A stretch of 64,000 bases of DNA, from contig CAJQUN010000035.1 in NCBI GenBank assembly GCA_907163345.1, positions 2,229,973 through 2,293,972 of the forward strand, read 5' to 3'. Positions 11,537 through 23,500 of this stretch are shown here, in pieces (the first letter of the stretch is position 1; each line of letters opens with the position of its first letter). A program made the translations under genes and the position numbers. A model generated the notes under the pieces. That model did not search any database, was not told where the DNA came from, and was given only the letters and a program-made list of their open reading frames with translations. The DNA comes from Haberlea rhodopensis. Taxonomy: Eukaryota > Streptophyta > Magnoliopsida > Lamiales > Gesneriaceae.

Positions 11537-12920
11537 TGATCGTCGTCGAGGTATGTGTTTTGCTATTGCGCTTATTGATTACTGTACATTGAGCAATGCG
11601 AGTACTAAGTTTGGAGGGTGTTTACTGGTAGCTGGGGTGTTTACTGATAGCTGCTTTGTCTGTTGCTTCTTGCATATTGAGTGCTTCTTGCATATTTCGA
11701 TCTATCGTGGGACTATGTTGTTCTTGAGCACATTTAAAAAAATATTTTTAATGGAAAATGAGTTCATCGTTAAGAAATATATGAATTAGACTTGCAACTG
11801 TATTACACGATGAAATTAATCTCCATCTCAACTAGAGTCTTGAAAATTTTTGACTTGCTTGTGAATATTTTTGCTTGAGTTAATACTTCAAAATCAAGGA
11901 ATATTTTGGGCATTTTTTAGTCATGATTGAGTAAAGTATATATTTGGAAAGTGAAAATTTTTGTTAACTATGATTTGTCTTGAACATCTTAGAGCACTCT
12001 AGAATCCATTTGAGGGCACTTTGAGGCAAAATTTTATAATTATGAACTTGACTTGTACATGATTTAGGCGATCCTTAGAACGTTTGAGTCTTTCAAGCCT
12101 ACCATGTCTATATTTATCGCTAGTGTCCACTTTTGAGCTTAATTGAATAAGAATGAAAATTAACCACCATTCGAATTTTATTGATGAAACTCATTATATC
12201 TACCTTTAATTGAGTCTAAAAAATTTTATCCTTACCTTAAGGGAGTATAATGAATTTCATGAGCGAACTATGTTATGGGCTATTACAAGAAAAAATTCAA
12301 TGCCTATTGAATAAGGAAAAAAGAAAGGCATAGTAAGAAAACAACATAGTTATGTGATGAAGAACCATGTGGAGGTTCTACATTGACCATGTTCCGTAAA
12401 ATCTAATAAAGCCCATGGTCATCAAAGTATTAAGAAAAGAAAAAACAGAGGGGAGGGGATTGAATATATACTAAGATGAAATTCACAAATTATACTCTCT
12501 TCTTTGATTTTGCTACCTTTTCTTTGAAACCGACACCAAAGGCCTGACATTATAAGCTTAAAAAGACCTTCTTATCCAAGTCTAGGGAATAATTACATTA
12601 GTGGAGAAGTGTTTGAAAAGTAGGCTTATGGAGTTCTTGATAGTAATCTTGACTTTGAGTTTAATAGCATTATTTGATCTTGAAGAGATGTATGAAACCA
12701 AGATTGACAATAGCACACACACGTTCCGATTTTGCGTTGCTTGGCTTAGGAGAAAACACTTCTTGTTGATTTTTGGATTGACTCTTGTTGATGTGGTAGT
12801 GGGATTTCCGAGCTTTTACATTTGAGTTGCTAAGTTAATTCTTTTAAAGTATTGAGGATGAACTCTACATTTTGATCTTATTGCTTGCTCGAGGAGGATC
12901 GAGTCTAAGTTTTGGGGAGT
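11537..12920 (+). other. Non-coding 3' internal region of the Athila-like element
   Basis: AT-rich, no coding match. It ends in GAGTCTAAGTTTTGGGGAGT, the polypurine tract that primes plus-strand synthesis at the 3' LTR start (12921). Confidence 0.6.
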
Positions 12921-14361
12921 TGATAAGTGTGAATTTTACACTTATTTTGCTATGTTTTTATCTTTTTTTTTTTGTGTTGATTCCTGCACGATTTTACGCT
13001 TTTTTGTATATATTTGTTTTGTTTCAGGAATCTAGGTGAAAGTACATAGAAGTGGAGGAAATGAGCTACAATGATGAAAAAAGACCAAATCGAGGCAACG
13101 AATGAAGAATTGGAATTTACACCCTCGATGGATCGAGTGGAAGAGCTCGATCGATCGAGTGAGGCAGGTAATTTGGCCAACGAGAAGGAACGTTGCTCGA
13201 TCGATCGGTAGAAGAGCTCGATCGATCGAGCGTGGCAGAAAATTTCATGAACGGAAAGGTTGAGCGCTCGATCGATCGGCCAGCAGAATTTTCAGGAAAA
13301 AAATTACATTTTTGAGTTTGGTAAATTGAGAACACTTCCATCCAACTCATCTCCTATATATATCAGACCTGGGGCACGAAAATTGATTGTTGAACATCAT
13401 ATAACACACCACATAGCAGCCTTTTCATCCTCCTCCATCATCTACACACCTTAACAACAATCCATTGAAATGCAAGGAAGGAAGCAAGAGAAGAAAATAC
13501 ATTGCAACGCACGGAGTAGACGCCTATCGTTTATCGTACTTCTAAACCTTTGTTTTTTTTATTATTTTAGAATTCATGATGTTGATTTGGTTGAGAACAC
13601 TTTTACATCTTGTTATTTTGATTTAAGCATGAACTACAATTTATTTTATCAAGATTAGGGGAGCTTGTGTTTGAGTTGATGATTTGAATGTTTTTAGTGG
13701 ATTGATTCTTTTGTGCATGAATTACAATCTTAATGCCTTCAAAGCTTCGTTAACTTTGATTGATTTGTGAGAATTATAATTTAGATTGGGAGATTAAATT
13801 ATAACAGGCTATAGTAATTCATGGTGTATGTTCAAGATTGAGATCGAGAGACGAAATCACATACGTGATAACTTTAGATTGGAAGATCTAACGTTAGAGG
13901 TTTTCATAGAGATTTATGCACTATCAATTTGGTGATTAAGTGAACGAAAGTTACTTGTTTCAATTTGATATTAGTTTCAATATAGCTTAAAAAAATGTGT
14001 TGAATATTTAAGGGAACCCATCACCTTAAGAATTAATTGAATAGTAAATTGTTTTTACAAACAAATCATTGACAATAACACAAGTGAACCGACGTCTTGA
14101 TAAATTTCTCGAGTGGAATTCCTTCGCATCTTCAAAGTTGTTGATCTTGATTTCAGATCTTTAGTATTTATTTTGTTTAGTTAATTATTCCTATATTTCG
14201 TAGGCTAAATATAATTTATCTAATTTTATTTGGTACTTATATGTTAGTCACAGTGGGTACGACAGCCCTACTTTCATATCATTATACTAAAACTTGACAC
14301 TGTGCACTTGCGGTACATACTCGTTACACTGGAATTAATTGTTTAAAAAAAATAGCGATCA
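12921..14361 (+). repeat. 3' LTR of the Athila-like element
   Basis: Full 1441-bp LTR, TGATAAG to GCGATCA. It contains five or so CTCGATCGATCGAG-type palindromes at 13123-13280, copies of those in the 5' LTR. Confidence 0.85.
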
Positions 14362-16632
14362 ATTGTACTTCACAAGGGGTTAAAGTGGATCAAAATAAAA
14401 TTACAGCAATGCTCAATTGGCCAAGACCTACTAATGTCTACGAACTACGTGGATTTTTAGGTCTTACAGGGTACTACCGAAAGTTTGTCCGCAACTATGG
14501 ACTCATAGCTCGACCACCTACAAATCTGTTAAAAAATGGAGAATTCAAGTGGGATGAAGGGGCAGAGGCAACATTCAAAGCACTTCAGCACACTATGACA
14601 TCCACTCCCACACTAGCTATGCCTAACTTTAATGAGCCATTTGTTATTGAATCTGATGCTTCAGATGCTGGCATTGGAGTGGTGCTCACTCAACAAGGGA
14701 GGCCAATAGCATTCATGAGCAAAGCCTTCGGAGTTACTAAACAATTTGGTCCATTTATGCAAGGAAATGCTGGCCATAGTTCAAGCCATCAGTACTTGGA
14801 ACCTACTTACTTGGTGGGAAGTTTTTTATCCAAACGGATCAACGAAGCCTCAACTACCTAGCGGAGCAACGCATCACAACTCCAGAACAACAAAAATGGG
14901 TGGCTAAGTTATTGGGCTATGATTATGAGATCACTCATAGACCGGGCCGCGACAACTCTGTTGCAGATGCTCTATCTCGGGTGGTGGACAGTCCTAGCTT
15001 GAATACTTTATTTGTTCCACAAACATCACTATGGGAGGCCATCAAAACCGAAGCTGCTGAGAATTCGTACATTATAAAATTAGCAAAGCTGCCAGTGAGA
15101 ATCCAGGTGCACCTTACCTGTGGAGCAATGGCTTACTTTGATACAAAACACGTGTGGTCATTCCTCCAAACTCTTCTATTATCCATCAACTATTAACAGA
15201 GGTTCATGACTCACCACTTCAAGGACATTCCGGGGTCTTAATAACTTATAAAAGATTAGCACAACATTTTATTGGTCGTCTACGTATAAGGAGATTCAAG
15301 ATTACATAGCTTATTGTGATGTATGCCAAAGAATAAAGCGGATCTATCACCGGCAGGACTACTTCAGCCATTACCAATTCCATGTCAAGTATGGGATGAC
15401 ATCACAATGGATTTTTTAGCCTCTTGTGATGTATGCCAAAGAAATAAAGCGGAAACTCTATCACTGGCAGGACTACTTCAGCCATTACCAATTCCATGTC
15501 AAGTATGGGATGACATCACAACGGATTTTATTGAAGGGCTACCACCATCGAATGGCAAAAACACTATCCTGATGGTTGATCATCTGAGCAAATCAACACA
15601 CTTCTGACCTTATCTAATCCATATACGGTGAAAATGATTGCTGAAAAATTTATTGAAGGTGTAGTCAAGATACATGGCATGCCAAGATCAATAATTAGTG
15701 ACCGAGACCCCATTTTTATTAGTCACTTTTGGCGAGAATTCTTCAAGATGTCTGGTACTCAACTCAACATGAGCTCAGCTTACCACCCTCAAACCGGCGG
15801 CGAATCAGAGGTAACCAATAGGTGTGTTGAACAGTACCTACGATGTTTCACTTCTCAACAACCAAAAAAATGGAGCACTCAACTTCCATGGGCTTAATTA
15901 AAATGGAGCACTCAACTTCCATGGGCTTAATTTTGGTATAACACAGTCTATCATGCATCTACTGGCATGACACCATTCCAAGCATTATATGTAAGGTTGC
16001 CACCAACTATTCCCTATTATCAAGTTGGTAATTCTCTTGTTAATGAAGTTGACCAGACATTGGCCAAAGCTGTCTTACATGCTGCAGCTAATCGCATGAA
16101 GCAAGTGGCTGACTCCAAACGACAAGTAGTACACTATCAAGTAGGCGATTTAGTTTATCTAAAAATTCATCCTTATCACCAGCAATCTGTTTTTCGAAGG
16201 GCTTATCAAAAGTTGGCAAACCGATTTTATGGGCCTCATATGGTTGAAGCCAAGATTGGGCAGGTGGCTTACAAACTCAACTTGCCAGTAGGTTCACAGG
16301 TACATCCCCGTCTTTCATGTATCGCTACATAAAAAGAAAGTCGGAGATGTTGATGTAACAAGCAGTGAGCTGCCACCTTTGACAGATGATGGAGCAATTA
16401 TCATGGAGCCAGAAGCGATCATGGATACAAGATGGCAAACTTTATAGAGGAAAAGCTTGTCAAATGGAAGAAACTAGCTACGGAAGACGCCATTTGGGAA
16501 AATGCACGAGATTTTGAGGACAGATTTTTTAACGTGAACATTGAGGACAAGGTTCAAGAAAAAGGGGGAGGTATTGATAAGCCAAGAAGATCTAAACGGG
16601 TACCCATTAAGAATCTCAAGTTCATGGATTAA
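14362..16632 (+). pseudogene. Gypsy RT C-terminus, RNase H, integrase and tail, broken
   Basis: Continues the RT interrupted at 8938: VDQNKITAMLNWPRPTN, FLGLTGYYRKFVRNYG (14385-14500), RNase H with ESDASDAGIGVVLTQQG (about 14650). The integrase follows: core DITTDFIEGLPPS (about 15510), SDRDPIFISHFW (15697), MSSAYHPQTGGESEVTNR (about 15770), so D, D and E positions are visible. The C-terminus KLVKWKKLATEDAIWEN (16456) is chromodomain-like, and the frame runs into the 3' LTR before stopping at 16632. A roughly 105-bp tandem duplication (15316-15525) and a 32-bp one (15870-15932) break the integrase, with several frameshifts. Confidence 0.85.
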
Positions 16633-17002
16633 TCAAGATCTAAACGGGTACCCATTAAGAATCCCAAGTTCATGGATTAATCATGCATGGGCTTTTGTCT
16701 TTGCACAAACTAATAAAGAAGCCCAGTAGTTGTTTTATTTGTAATAAGAATGGGTCAAGTTGTTAGCTAGTAATTTGCATTCTGTTATTTGAGTTTTTGT
16801 TAGCTAATTTGTGGCAACTAGCCGTTGAGTTGATAGAGTCAAAAGTCATGGGCTTTAAAGTAGGAAAAGTTGTTGAGTCATTTGTGTATTTAACTGTCAA
16901 TTGACAGTAGTAATTGAATTGTTCAATGAATCAAAGTTATTAAGGTTTATTCTCACCTTAAGCAGAATTTATTTCCTTAACTCTCTTAAAGCTCTGACTG
17001 CA
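16575..17002 (+). repeat. 3' LTR of the old Gypsy element
   Basis: Starts TGATAAGCC after the polypurine tract AAAGGGGGAGGTAT and ends at about GACTGCA. The first bases encode the end of the polyprotein (IDKPRRSKRVPIKNL), so coding and LTR overlap. Confidence 0.8.
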
Positions 17003-17179
17003 AGATCATACATGAGAATTGTAGATAATTCTTACATTGGAAGCTCTGATGAGGTATGTAGGCGCATCTGTGTTTTGCTCCAAGTGTGCACGTTAAGACA
17101 AGAACATGGTATGGAACTGCATCCTAAAAAGTTACTGAAAATAGTAAGTGACATGGAGAGATCTCAATTTAGGATGTAA
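17003..17179 (+). pseudogene. Possible host exon remnant right of the Gypsy LTR
   Basis: An open plus-strand stretch from the LTR edge to a TAA-type stop at 17179 reads RSYMRIVDNSYIGSSDEV then CRRICVLLQVC. It does not look like retrotransposon sequence, and it lies outside the element as the counterpart of the small open pieces at 5631-5940. I do not recognise the product. It could be a broken host gene that the Gypsy element entered, or chance. Confidence 0.2.
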
Positions 17180-17559
17180 ATGGACTAAAAATTTAAAGTT
17201 ACAAAGGATCTTATTCAAAACGAACTAATTACAAGAATTTCCAACATAATTCATGTATTTTCCCAACATACAGAAACACTTGTTTAAAATTACTTGATGT
17301 TGCTCAACGTGAGCGTACATCAGACTAAAACCAACGGGAAAAGGAGAAACTCTCTGTAAAAATAAAGACTGGAACTAGAAATTGAGAAATCTAAGGCCAT
17401 GATATTGACATTTTAAAAACTCACAAATCACAGAACAAATGACTACGGCTAGCATAAGTGTGAATCCAAAACCATCATCCCTGGTTTAGGGTTGAAATGA
17501 AACGTCCATCGCTACGTAATAATGAAATCATTGATACTTCGTTCTTATTGTATTTCCCA
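17180..17559. other. Intergenic / kinase 3' UTR region
   Basis: AT-rich sequence downstream of the kinase stop codon (17560-17562, minus strand). It probably holds the kinase 3' UTR. No gene or repeat boundary is visible. Confidence 0.4.
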
Positions 17560-20500
17560 TTAGGATGCAAATATGTTCCAGTGATGATCAGACTGTAGTG
17601 TTTCCTTAATTTTTTCGAGTCTCTTCAGAATCTCCAAGAAAGAAGGTCTCTTGTTCATGTCTGTTGCCCAGCACTGCTCTGTTAACCTAAACAATTTGCA
17701 GACCCGGATTAGGATATAAAAACTCAAGTACTTAGTTTCAATGCCGTAATAACAGTAGAGAGAGCATCCTTAAAAATAGTCAAGGATGGGTAACTAAGTG
17801 TGTTCAAGGAGTTGGAAAGTCGACCATTAATACCTTATACGAAGATATGGTAGGAGGTACCAAAAAAATGACAAGTTGTGATTAACTTTTATGAAAGTTA
17901 TTATGATTTAGTCATCTCTAAATCTTGAATCTCAAGACAGTGCAATGGAGACGATGGATCTATGTAGCCAGCCCAACTAGATTGGACTAAGGGTTTGAAT
18001 GGTGATTGCTAAAAATAACCAGTTTTGAATCATTTTATAGGTGAATTTCAAGGTGAGAATGCTCTTTTTCTTTCACCATACATATTACAACATTGTCTAT
18101 TAACATCACAAGATATAGAATTCTGCAGCTATTTACTCTCTCAATTCGGGAATACAATGGAGACGATAGATCTATGTAGCCAGCCCAACTAGATTGGACT
18201 AAGGTTTGAATGGTGATTCCTAAAAATAACCAGTTTTGAATCATTTTATAGGTGAATTTCCAGGTGAGAATGCTCTTTTTTCTTTCACCATACATATTAC
18301 AACATTGTCTATTAACATATCACAAGATATCGGATTCTGCAGCTACTTACTCTCTCAATTCGGGAATAAAACCTTTAGCCCTAAAATGTGGCCTGTGTCC
18401 TTCCGCCACATATCTAGCTGCTTCATATGGTTCACAGTGTGACAATGGAGGCTCGCCTTCAAGCATCTGCAACAAGATACAATCACACAATCACTTTATG
18501 TTATGATCTAATCAAGTTTAATCAATCATACAGCATGACAATAATCAAGTTTACCTCGTATAGTATCATCGCAAAAGAGAAAACATCGACCTTCTTATCA
18601 TATTTCCGGTGCTTGAAGACCTCAGGAGCCATGTAACGGTCTATTGAAATTAAAAAGATTATAATGGCCATCAACTAAAAACCTCAGCTGTGTATAAAAC
18701 TGTTCTTATAAAAGTTACTCACAGCTCCCAGTCTCGCCAGTCATTTTGTACACATCATGAGCATGTTGTACTCTGATGAGCTTGCTTAACCCAAAATCCC
18801 CTACTTTTAAATGGTCTGCATTCGTGTTGACAAGTAAAACATTCCTGGAAAGTGACCATATTTAGAGAGAAACTCTAATTGCATGCATTGCCAATGTTGT
18901 CTTTGATGATAAAGCCATTTTATGAAGCAAAAGTACTAACCTTGGTTTTAGATCTCTGTGTATTACAACATTTGGCTCACTGTGGAGATAAGCCATGCCT
19001 CTGTCCAAGTGATCAGAACACCGTAAAGCACATTTATGATGCTCAATAAAGCAAGTAAATAAGAATATTTCGTACTACTATAAGAATAACTATCTAGCGA
19101 TTTCATTATAATCATACACATTTGGACTTTTACGTGGACAACATTTCAGCTTCAAAGCATAAAGTATTCCATAAACCCCAATGTAAGCATACATAGACAG
19201 AAGAAAATTCAATTTCAATCTCACTTTATGTGGTTGGGTCGTATTATTTCCCTTTGCTCTTAAAGAATGAGCATCAGGCACAAGACTTTCATTGGTGTAG
19301 AGGATGGAGATGTTAGGTTTCTTTACGGGCACAGATTTCACTGAACAGAAATAAAAATCCGTAGAATAATTCCAATTGAACCTGGCAATGTCTAGAGCAA
19401 AGTTGATTGCTGTTGATGGATTCAGCGCCCCTTTTCCCTTCAGATGTTGATGAAGATCACCCTGTAAAAAAATACCAGAAAAGAACCTACATGAGAATAT
19501 GTTGGAGATAATTAGATAATTATCATATTAGATACTATTTTATCCTTATTATTTATTAGAGATATTAGATTAGGAGATAAGGATAAGTTTAGATTTAAAG
19601 AGATTGTTTAAACTAGGTTTCTTGGTTGTTTTTTCTTTGTATAAATACTTCATTATTTTCTTCAGATTGAAGATGAATTTATAATAGAGATTCTCTTTCC
19701 AATATCTCATATTTTGTAACATGGTATCAGAGCCAGAACGCTAAATCGATTTTTTCAACTTCTTCTTGATCTTACGTCTTTCTCTTGGGCGTAATCGTCT
19801 GGTCTGTTTCTTTTTTTTTTGGGCGAATTTTAGCGTTTCGCGATTTTGGGTTCATCGCTTTCTGGGCACTGTGCGCGATTACTGTTCACGCGATTTTACT
19901 GTTCACGCGATTTTACTGTTCGCGGCTACTGTAGCGCGATAACTGTGCGCGGCTCCTGTAGCGATTACCATTCCTGATCACTTTTCCCAAACGGGTTTTC
20001 TGGAATTCCGCCTATACGTAATCGTGCGTCTTTTCTTTTTGGTTGTTTCCTCATATTTTTTTTCTTCTTCAAACAACCAATAAAACATAAACCAAATAAT
20101 GACGTCTGAGGACTCCTCAAAGACGACCCCTCCGGTTCCTCCACCTCAACACAATACAAATTTTGATTCTACATCATTACAGATCACCAACCATAAATTA
20201 AATTCCAGAAATTTCTTACAGTGGTCTCAATCCGTCCTTATTGTTATTCGTGGACGAGGAAAGATGGGCTATATTTCTGGGGAAAAGACACGGCCGGCAG
20301 ACGGCGATTCCGGGAGTTCTACATGGGAACTCAAAAATTCTATTGTTATGGCTTGGTTGATAAATTCGATGGAGCCTCGTATCAGCCAGAATTTCTTGTT
20401 CCTCCGAACTGCGAAATCGATTTGGGATGTTGTAACAGAAACCTATTCTGATCTAGGCAATTGTTCGCAAGTTTTTGAGTTAAAAACTAAACTTCGTGAA

Positions 20501-23500
20501 TCTAAACAGGGCACCCTTGATGTAACCGATTATTTCACGCTGTTGAACAACCTTTGGCAGGAATTGGATCAATTCTATATAGGTGATTGGGGTGAACCAG
20601 AGGCGAATGTCAAGTTCTGGAAATTTGTTGAAAAGGAGAGGATTTACGACTTTCTAACAGGCCTTAACAAAGATTTGGATGAAGTACGGGGTCGGATTCT
20701 TGGCCGTGGCAGCCTACCCACTATTCGTGAGGTCTTCTCCGAGGTGCGCCGCGAGGAAAATAGATGCTGAGTTATGCTCGGCGATGCTCCCTCTTCGGCT
20801 ACCTCTCCCGAACTATCTGTTTTGGCTTCAAAGGGTCCCACCACTTGGCCACCAAAACTAAATGGTTCGACAAAATTCAATCAAACTGATGAACCTGTTA
20901 AGCGTGAATTTTGCCATCGTCCCTACCACACTCAAGCCAATTGCTGGAAACTACATGGCAAACCTGCCAATTGGAAGCCACGTAACAAAGGAAAGGAGGG
21001 AAAATGTTACCAAACATCTGTGGCACCCACTGAATCTCTACCTACCGTTTCAACTGACAATGTGAATGTCTCTCTCAGTCGAGAACAATTGGAACAGTTG
21101 CAACGACTGCTAAATTTATTTGTTTCCACGCCTCCTACTGCTGCTTGCTCTTTGGCTGATTCAGGTACTAATCATACTGCTCTTCGTGCTTCGACGGAGG
21201 CTGCGAGTTCCTGGATCCTTGATTCAGGCACATCTGACCATATGACAGGTAGCCCAACATTATTTTGTTCCTATACACCTTGTCCTGGCAATCTCAAGGT
21301 ACGCATAGCGGATGGTTCATTATCCACTGTGGCTGGGAAAGGTTCCATAAAAAATTCTGCTTCCTTAACACTTCACGCAGTGCTTCATGTACACAAATTA
21401 ACATGCAATCTGTTATCGATTAGTATGTTAACCAAAACTCACAATTGTATTGCTAAATTCTCTGAATCTTGTTGTATATTTCAGGAGCTGGGTTCGGGGA
21501 AGACGATTGGCAATGATAGAGCTGAGGGCGGTCTTTATCACTTTAATGTTGTTCCTGTTGCGGATCCACAAGTTTTTCAAGTCACTGCTGATTCTTTTTC
21601 CTCCTCGAATCATGCTTTGATTATGTTATAGCACCATAGATTAGGGCATTTGAATTTTTAGTATTTGAGACATTTATTTTCATCTTTGTTTCGTAATAAA
21701 AATCCAAGTTTTTTCTCTTGTGAAGTATGTCAACTAGCTAAACACACACGTTCTATCTTCCCGTCTAAACCACATAAATCTAGCCGCCCATTCTCACTAA
21801 TTCATAGTGACATGTGGGGGCCTTCTCGTGTCCACACCAATTCGGGGTCACGTTGGTTCATTACATTCATTGATGATCATACACGAGTGTGTTGGGTGTA
21901 TTTGCTTAAAGAAAAATCGGAAGCAACTCATACCTTTCAAAAATTTAATTTGATGATCAAAAATCAATTTCATACCACTATTCAAACATTACGAACCGAC
22001 AATGGCCATGAATTCTTTCATTCCACCCTTGGGGAATTCCTTGCAAAACAAGGTATTCTTCACCATACAACTTGTCCATATACCCCACAGCAGAACGGTG
22101 TTGCTGAACGAAAGAATCGTCATCTCTTGGAAATAGCACGTGCATTAATGTTCACTATGCATGTTCCTAAATTTCTTTGGGGAGACGCTGTCCTCACTGC
22201 AACATATTTAACATATAGCATAATCGTGTTCTTGATCTTCACACTCCCTTTATCCACTCTTAAAGCTGCATATCCTCATTTTCAGCTTGTCTCTTCCTTA
22301 GTTCCCCGTACTTTCGGATGCACATCGTTTGTCCACAATCATAATCCAACTAAAGCCAAGCTTGACCCACGTGCCATTAAGTGTATTTTCCTTGGTTATT
22401 CACCATGTCAGCTTGATTATAAGTGTTATTCCCCCTCCTTAAACAATTTGTGTCAATGGATGTTACTTTTTTTCGAAAATCAACCTTTTTTCCAAACACT
22501 TCGCTTCACGGGGAGAACACGGTTGAAGCTCAGTCCCAGTCAGGTACACCAGAACCATTTGACCAGTCTTCTAATCAGCCTTCCAGTATTCACTTCCAGC
22601 CTCAAAATATGCTGCCACGGCCTTCCAATATTGACTTCCAGCCTCAAAATACGCTGCCCATAAACACTATCAACGAATTTGAGGCAGCGGGAGATGAATC
22701 TCGACCTGATTTCATTGTTTATTCACGGCGGAACAAGATTCAAGGTATAGAACCGACCGATGCTCAACAAAACCATGAAGTCGAACCAAATCCTGCTCAA
22801 CAAACCACTGAATCAGAGGTAATTCCCTCAGATCTTGATATTCATATTGCACTTCGTAAAGGAGTAAGACAATGCACAGCTCACCCTACAGCAAAATTCA
22901 TTTCCTACAATACATTGTCTCCCAAGTTTCGAGATTTTACATGTCATCTGTCGAGCATTGAGATTCCTAAGGATATCCATGAGGCAGTTGTTATTCCAGA
23001 ATGGAGAAAGGCTGTGGTTGAGTAGATAAATGCGTTAAATAAAAATGATACTTGGGAAATTACATATTTACCTAAAGACAAGAAAACAGTATGGTGCAAG
23101 TGGGTTTTCACTATTAAATACAAAGCAGATGGGAGTATTGAAAGGTATAAAGCTAGATTGGTAGCCAGAGGATTCACTCAAACAGCAGGCGTTGATTATC
23201 AGGAGACTTTTGCTCCAGTAGCAAAATTAAATACAGTAAGGGTTCTACTATCTTTAGCTACTAATCTTGATTGGCCATTACAACAGCTAGATATTAAGAA
23301 TGCCTTCTTGAATGGGGATCTAAATGAAGAGGTATACATGAAACTTCCACCTGGATTTGGAGATAGAAAAGAAGCTAATCAAGTATGCAAACTGAAAAAG
23401 GCTCTTTACGGTCTGAAACAATCTCTCAGGGCTTGGTTTGAGAAGTTCAGTAAAGCAATCAAGGGAAATGGATACTCTCAATCACAGACTGACCATACTT

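Larger units (their letters stand above)
8939..14361 (+). mobile_element. Non-autonomous Athila-like LTR element nested in Gypsy RT
   Basis: Bounded by TGATAAG... and ...GCGATCA, flanked by a perfect 5-bp target-site duplication ATTGT (8934-8938 and 14362-14366). The 3' LTR is 12921-14361 (1441 bp) with polypurine tract TTTTGGGGAGT before it. The 5' LTR matches only to about 10046, so its end and the primer site were deleted. The only coding content is one degenerate gag-like ORF (10299-11536). There is no protease, RT or integrase. The LTR ending ...CACTTGCGGTACATACTCG is of a kind common in Athila/Tat-type elements. The lineage is inference. Confidence 0.85.
6229..17002 (+). mobile_element. 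Old Ty3/Gypsy chromovirus-like element with a nested insertion
   Basis: Plus-strand element with LTRs at about 6229-6656 and 16575-17002, PBS-like TGGCATCAGAGA at 6667, gag (6687-7635), protease (7704-8381), reverse transcriptase (8380-8938 and on from 14362), RNase H and integrase up to 16632. The polypurine tract (AAAGGGGGAG) lies before 16575. The gag wording (RVEQFFEYQ..., GTFMGGLKPEI...) and the C-terminal chromodomain-like tail suggest a Reina-like chromovirus. Many stops, frameshifts and two tandem duplications show age. No matching target-site duplication was found at its ends. The RT is split by a younger element (8939-14361). Confidence 0.85.
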
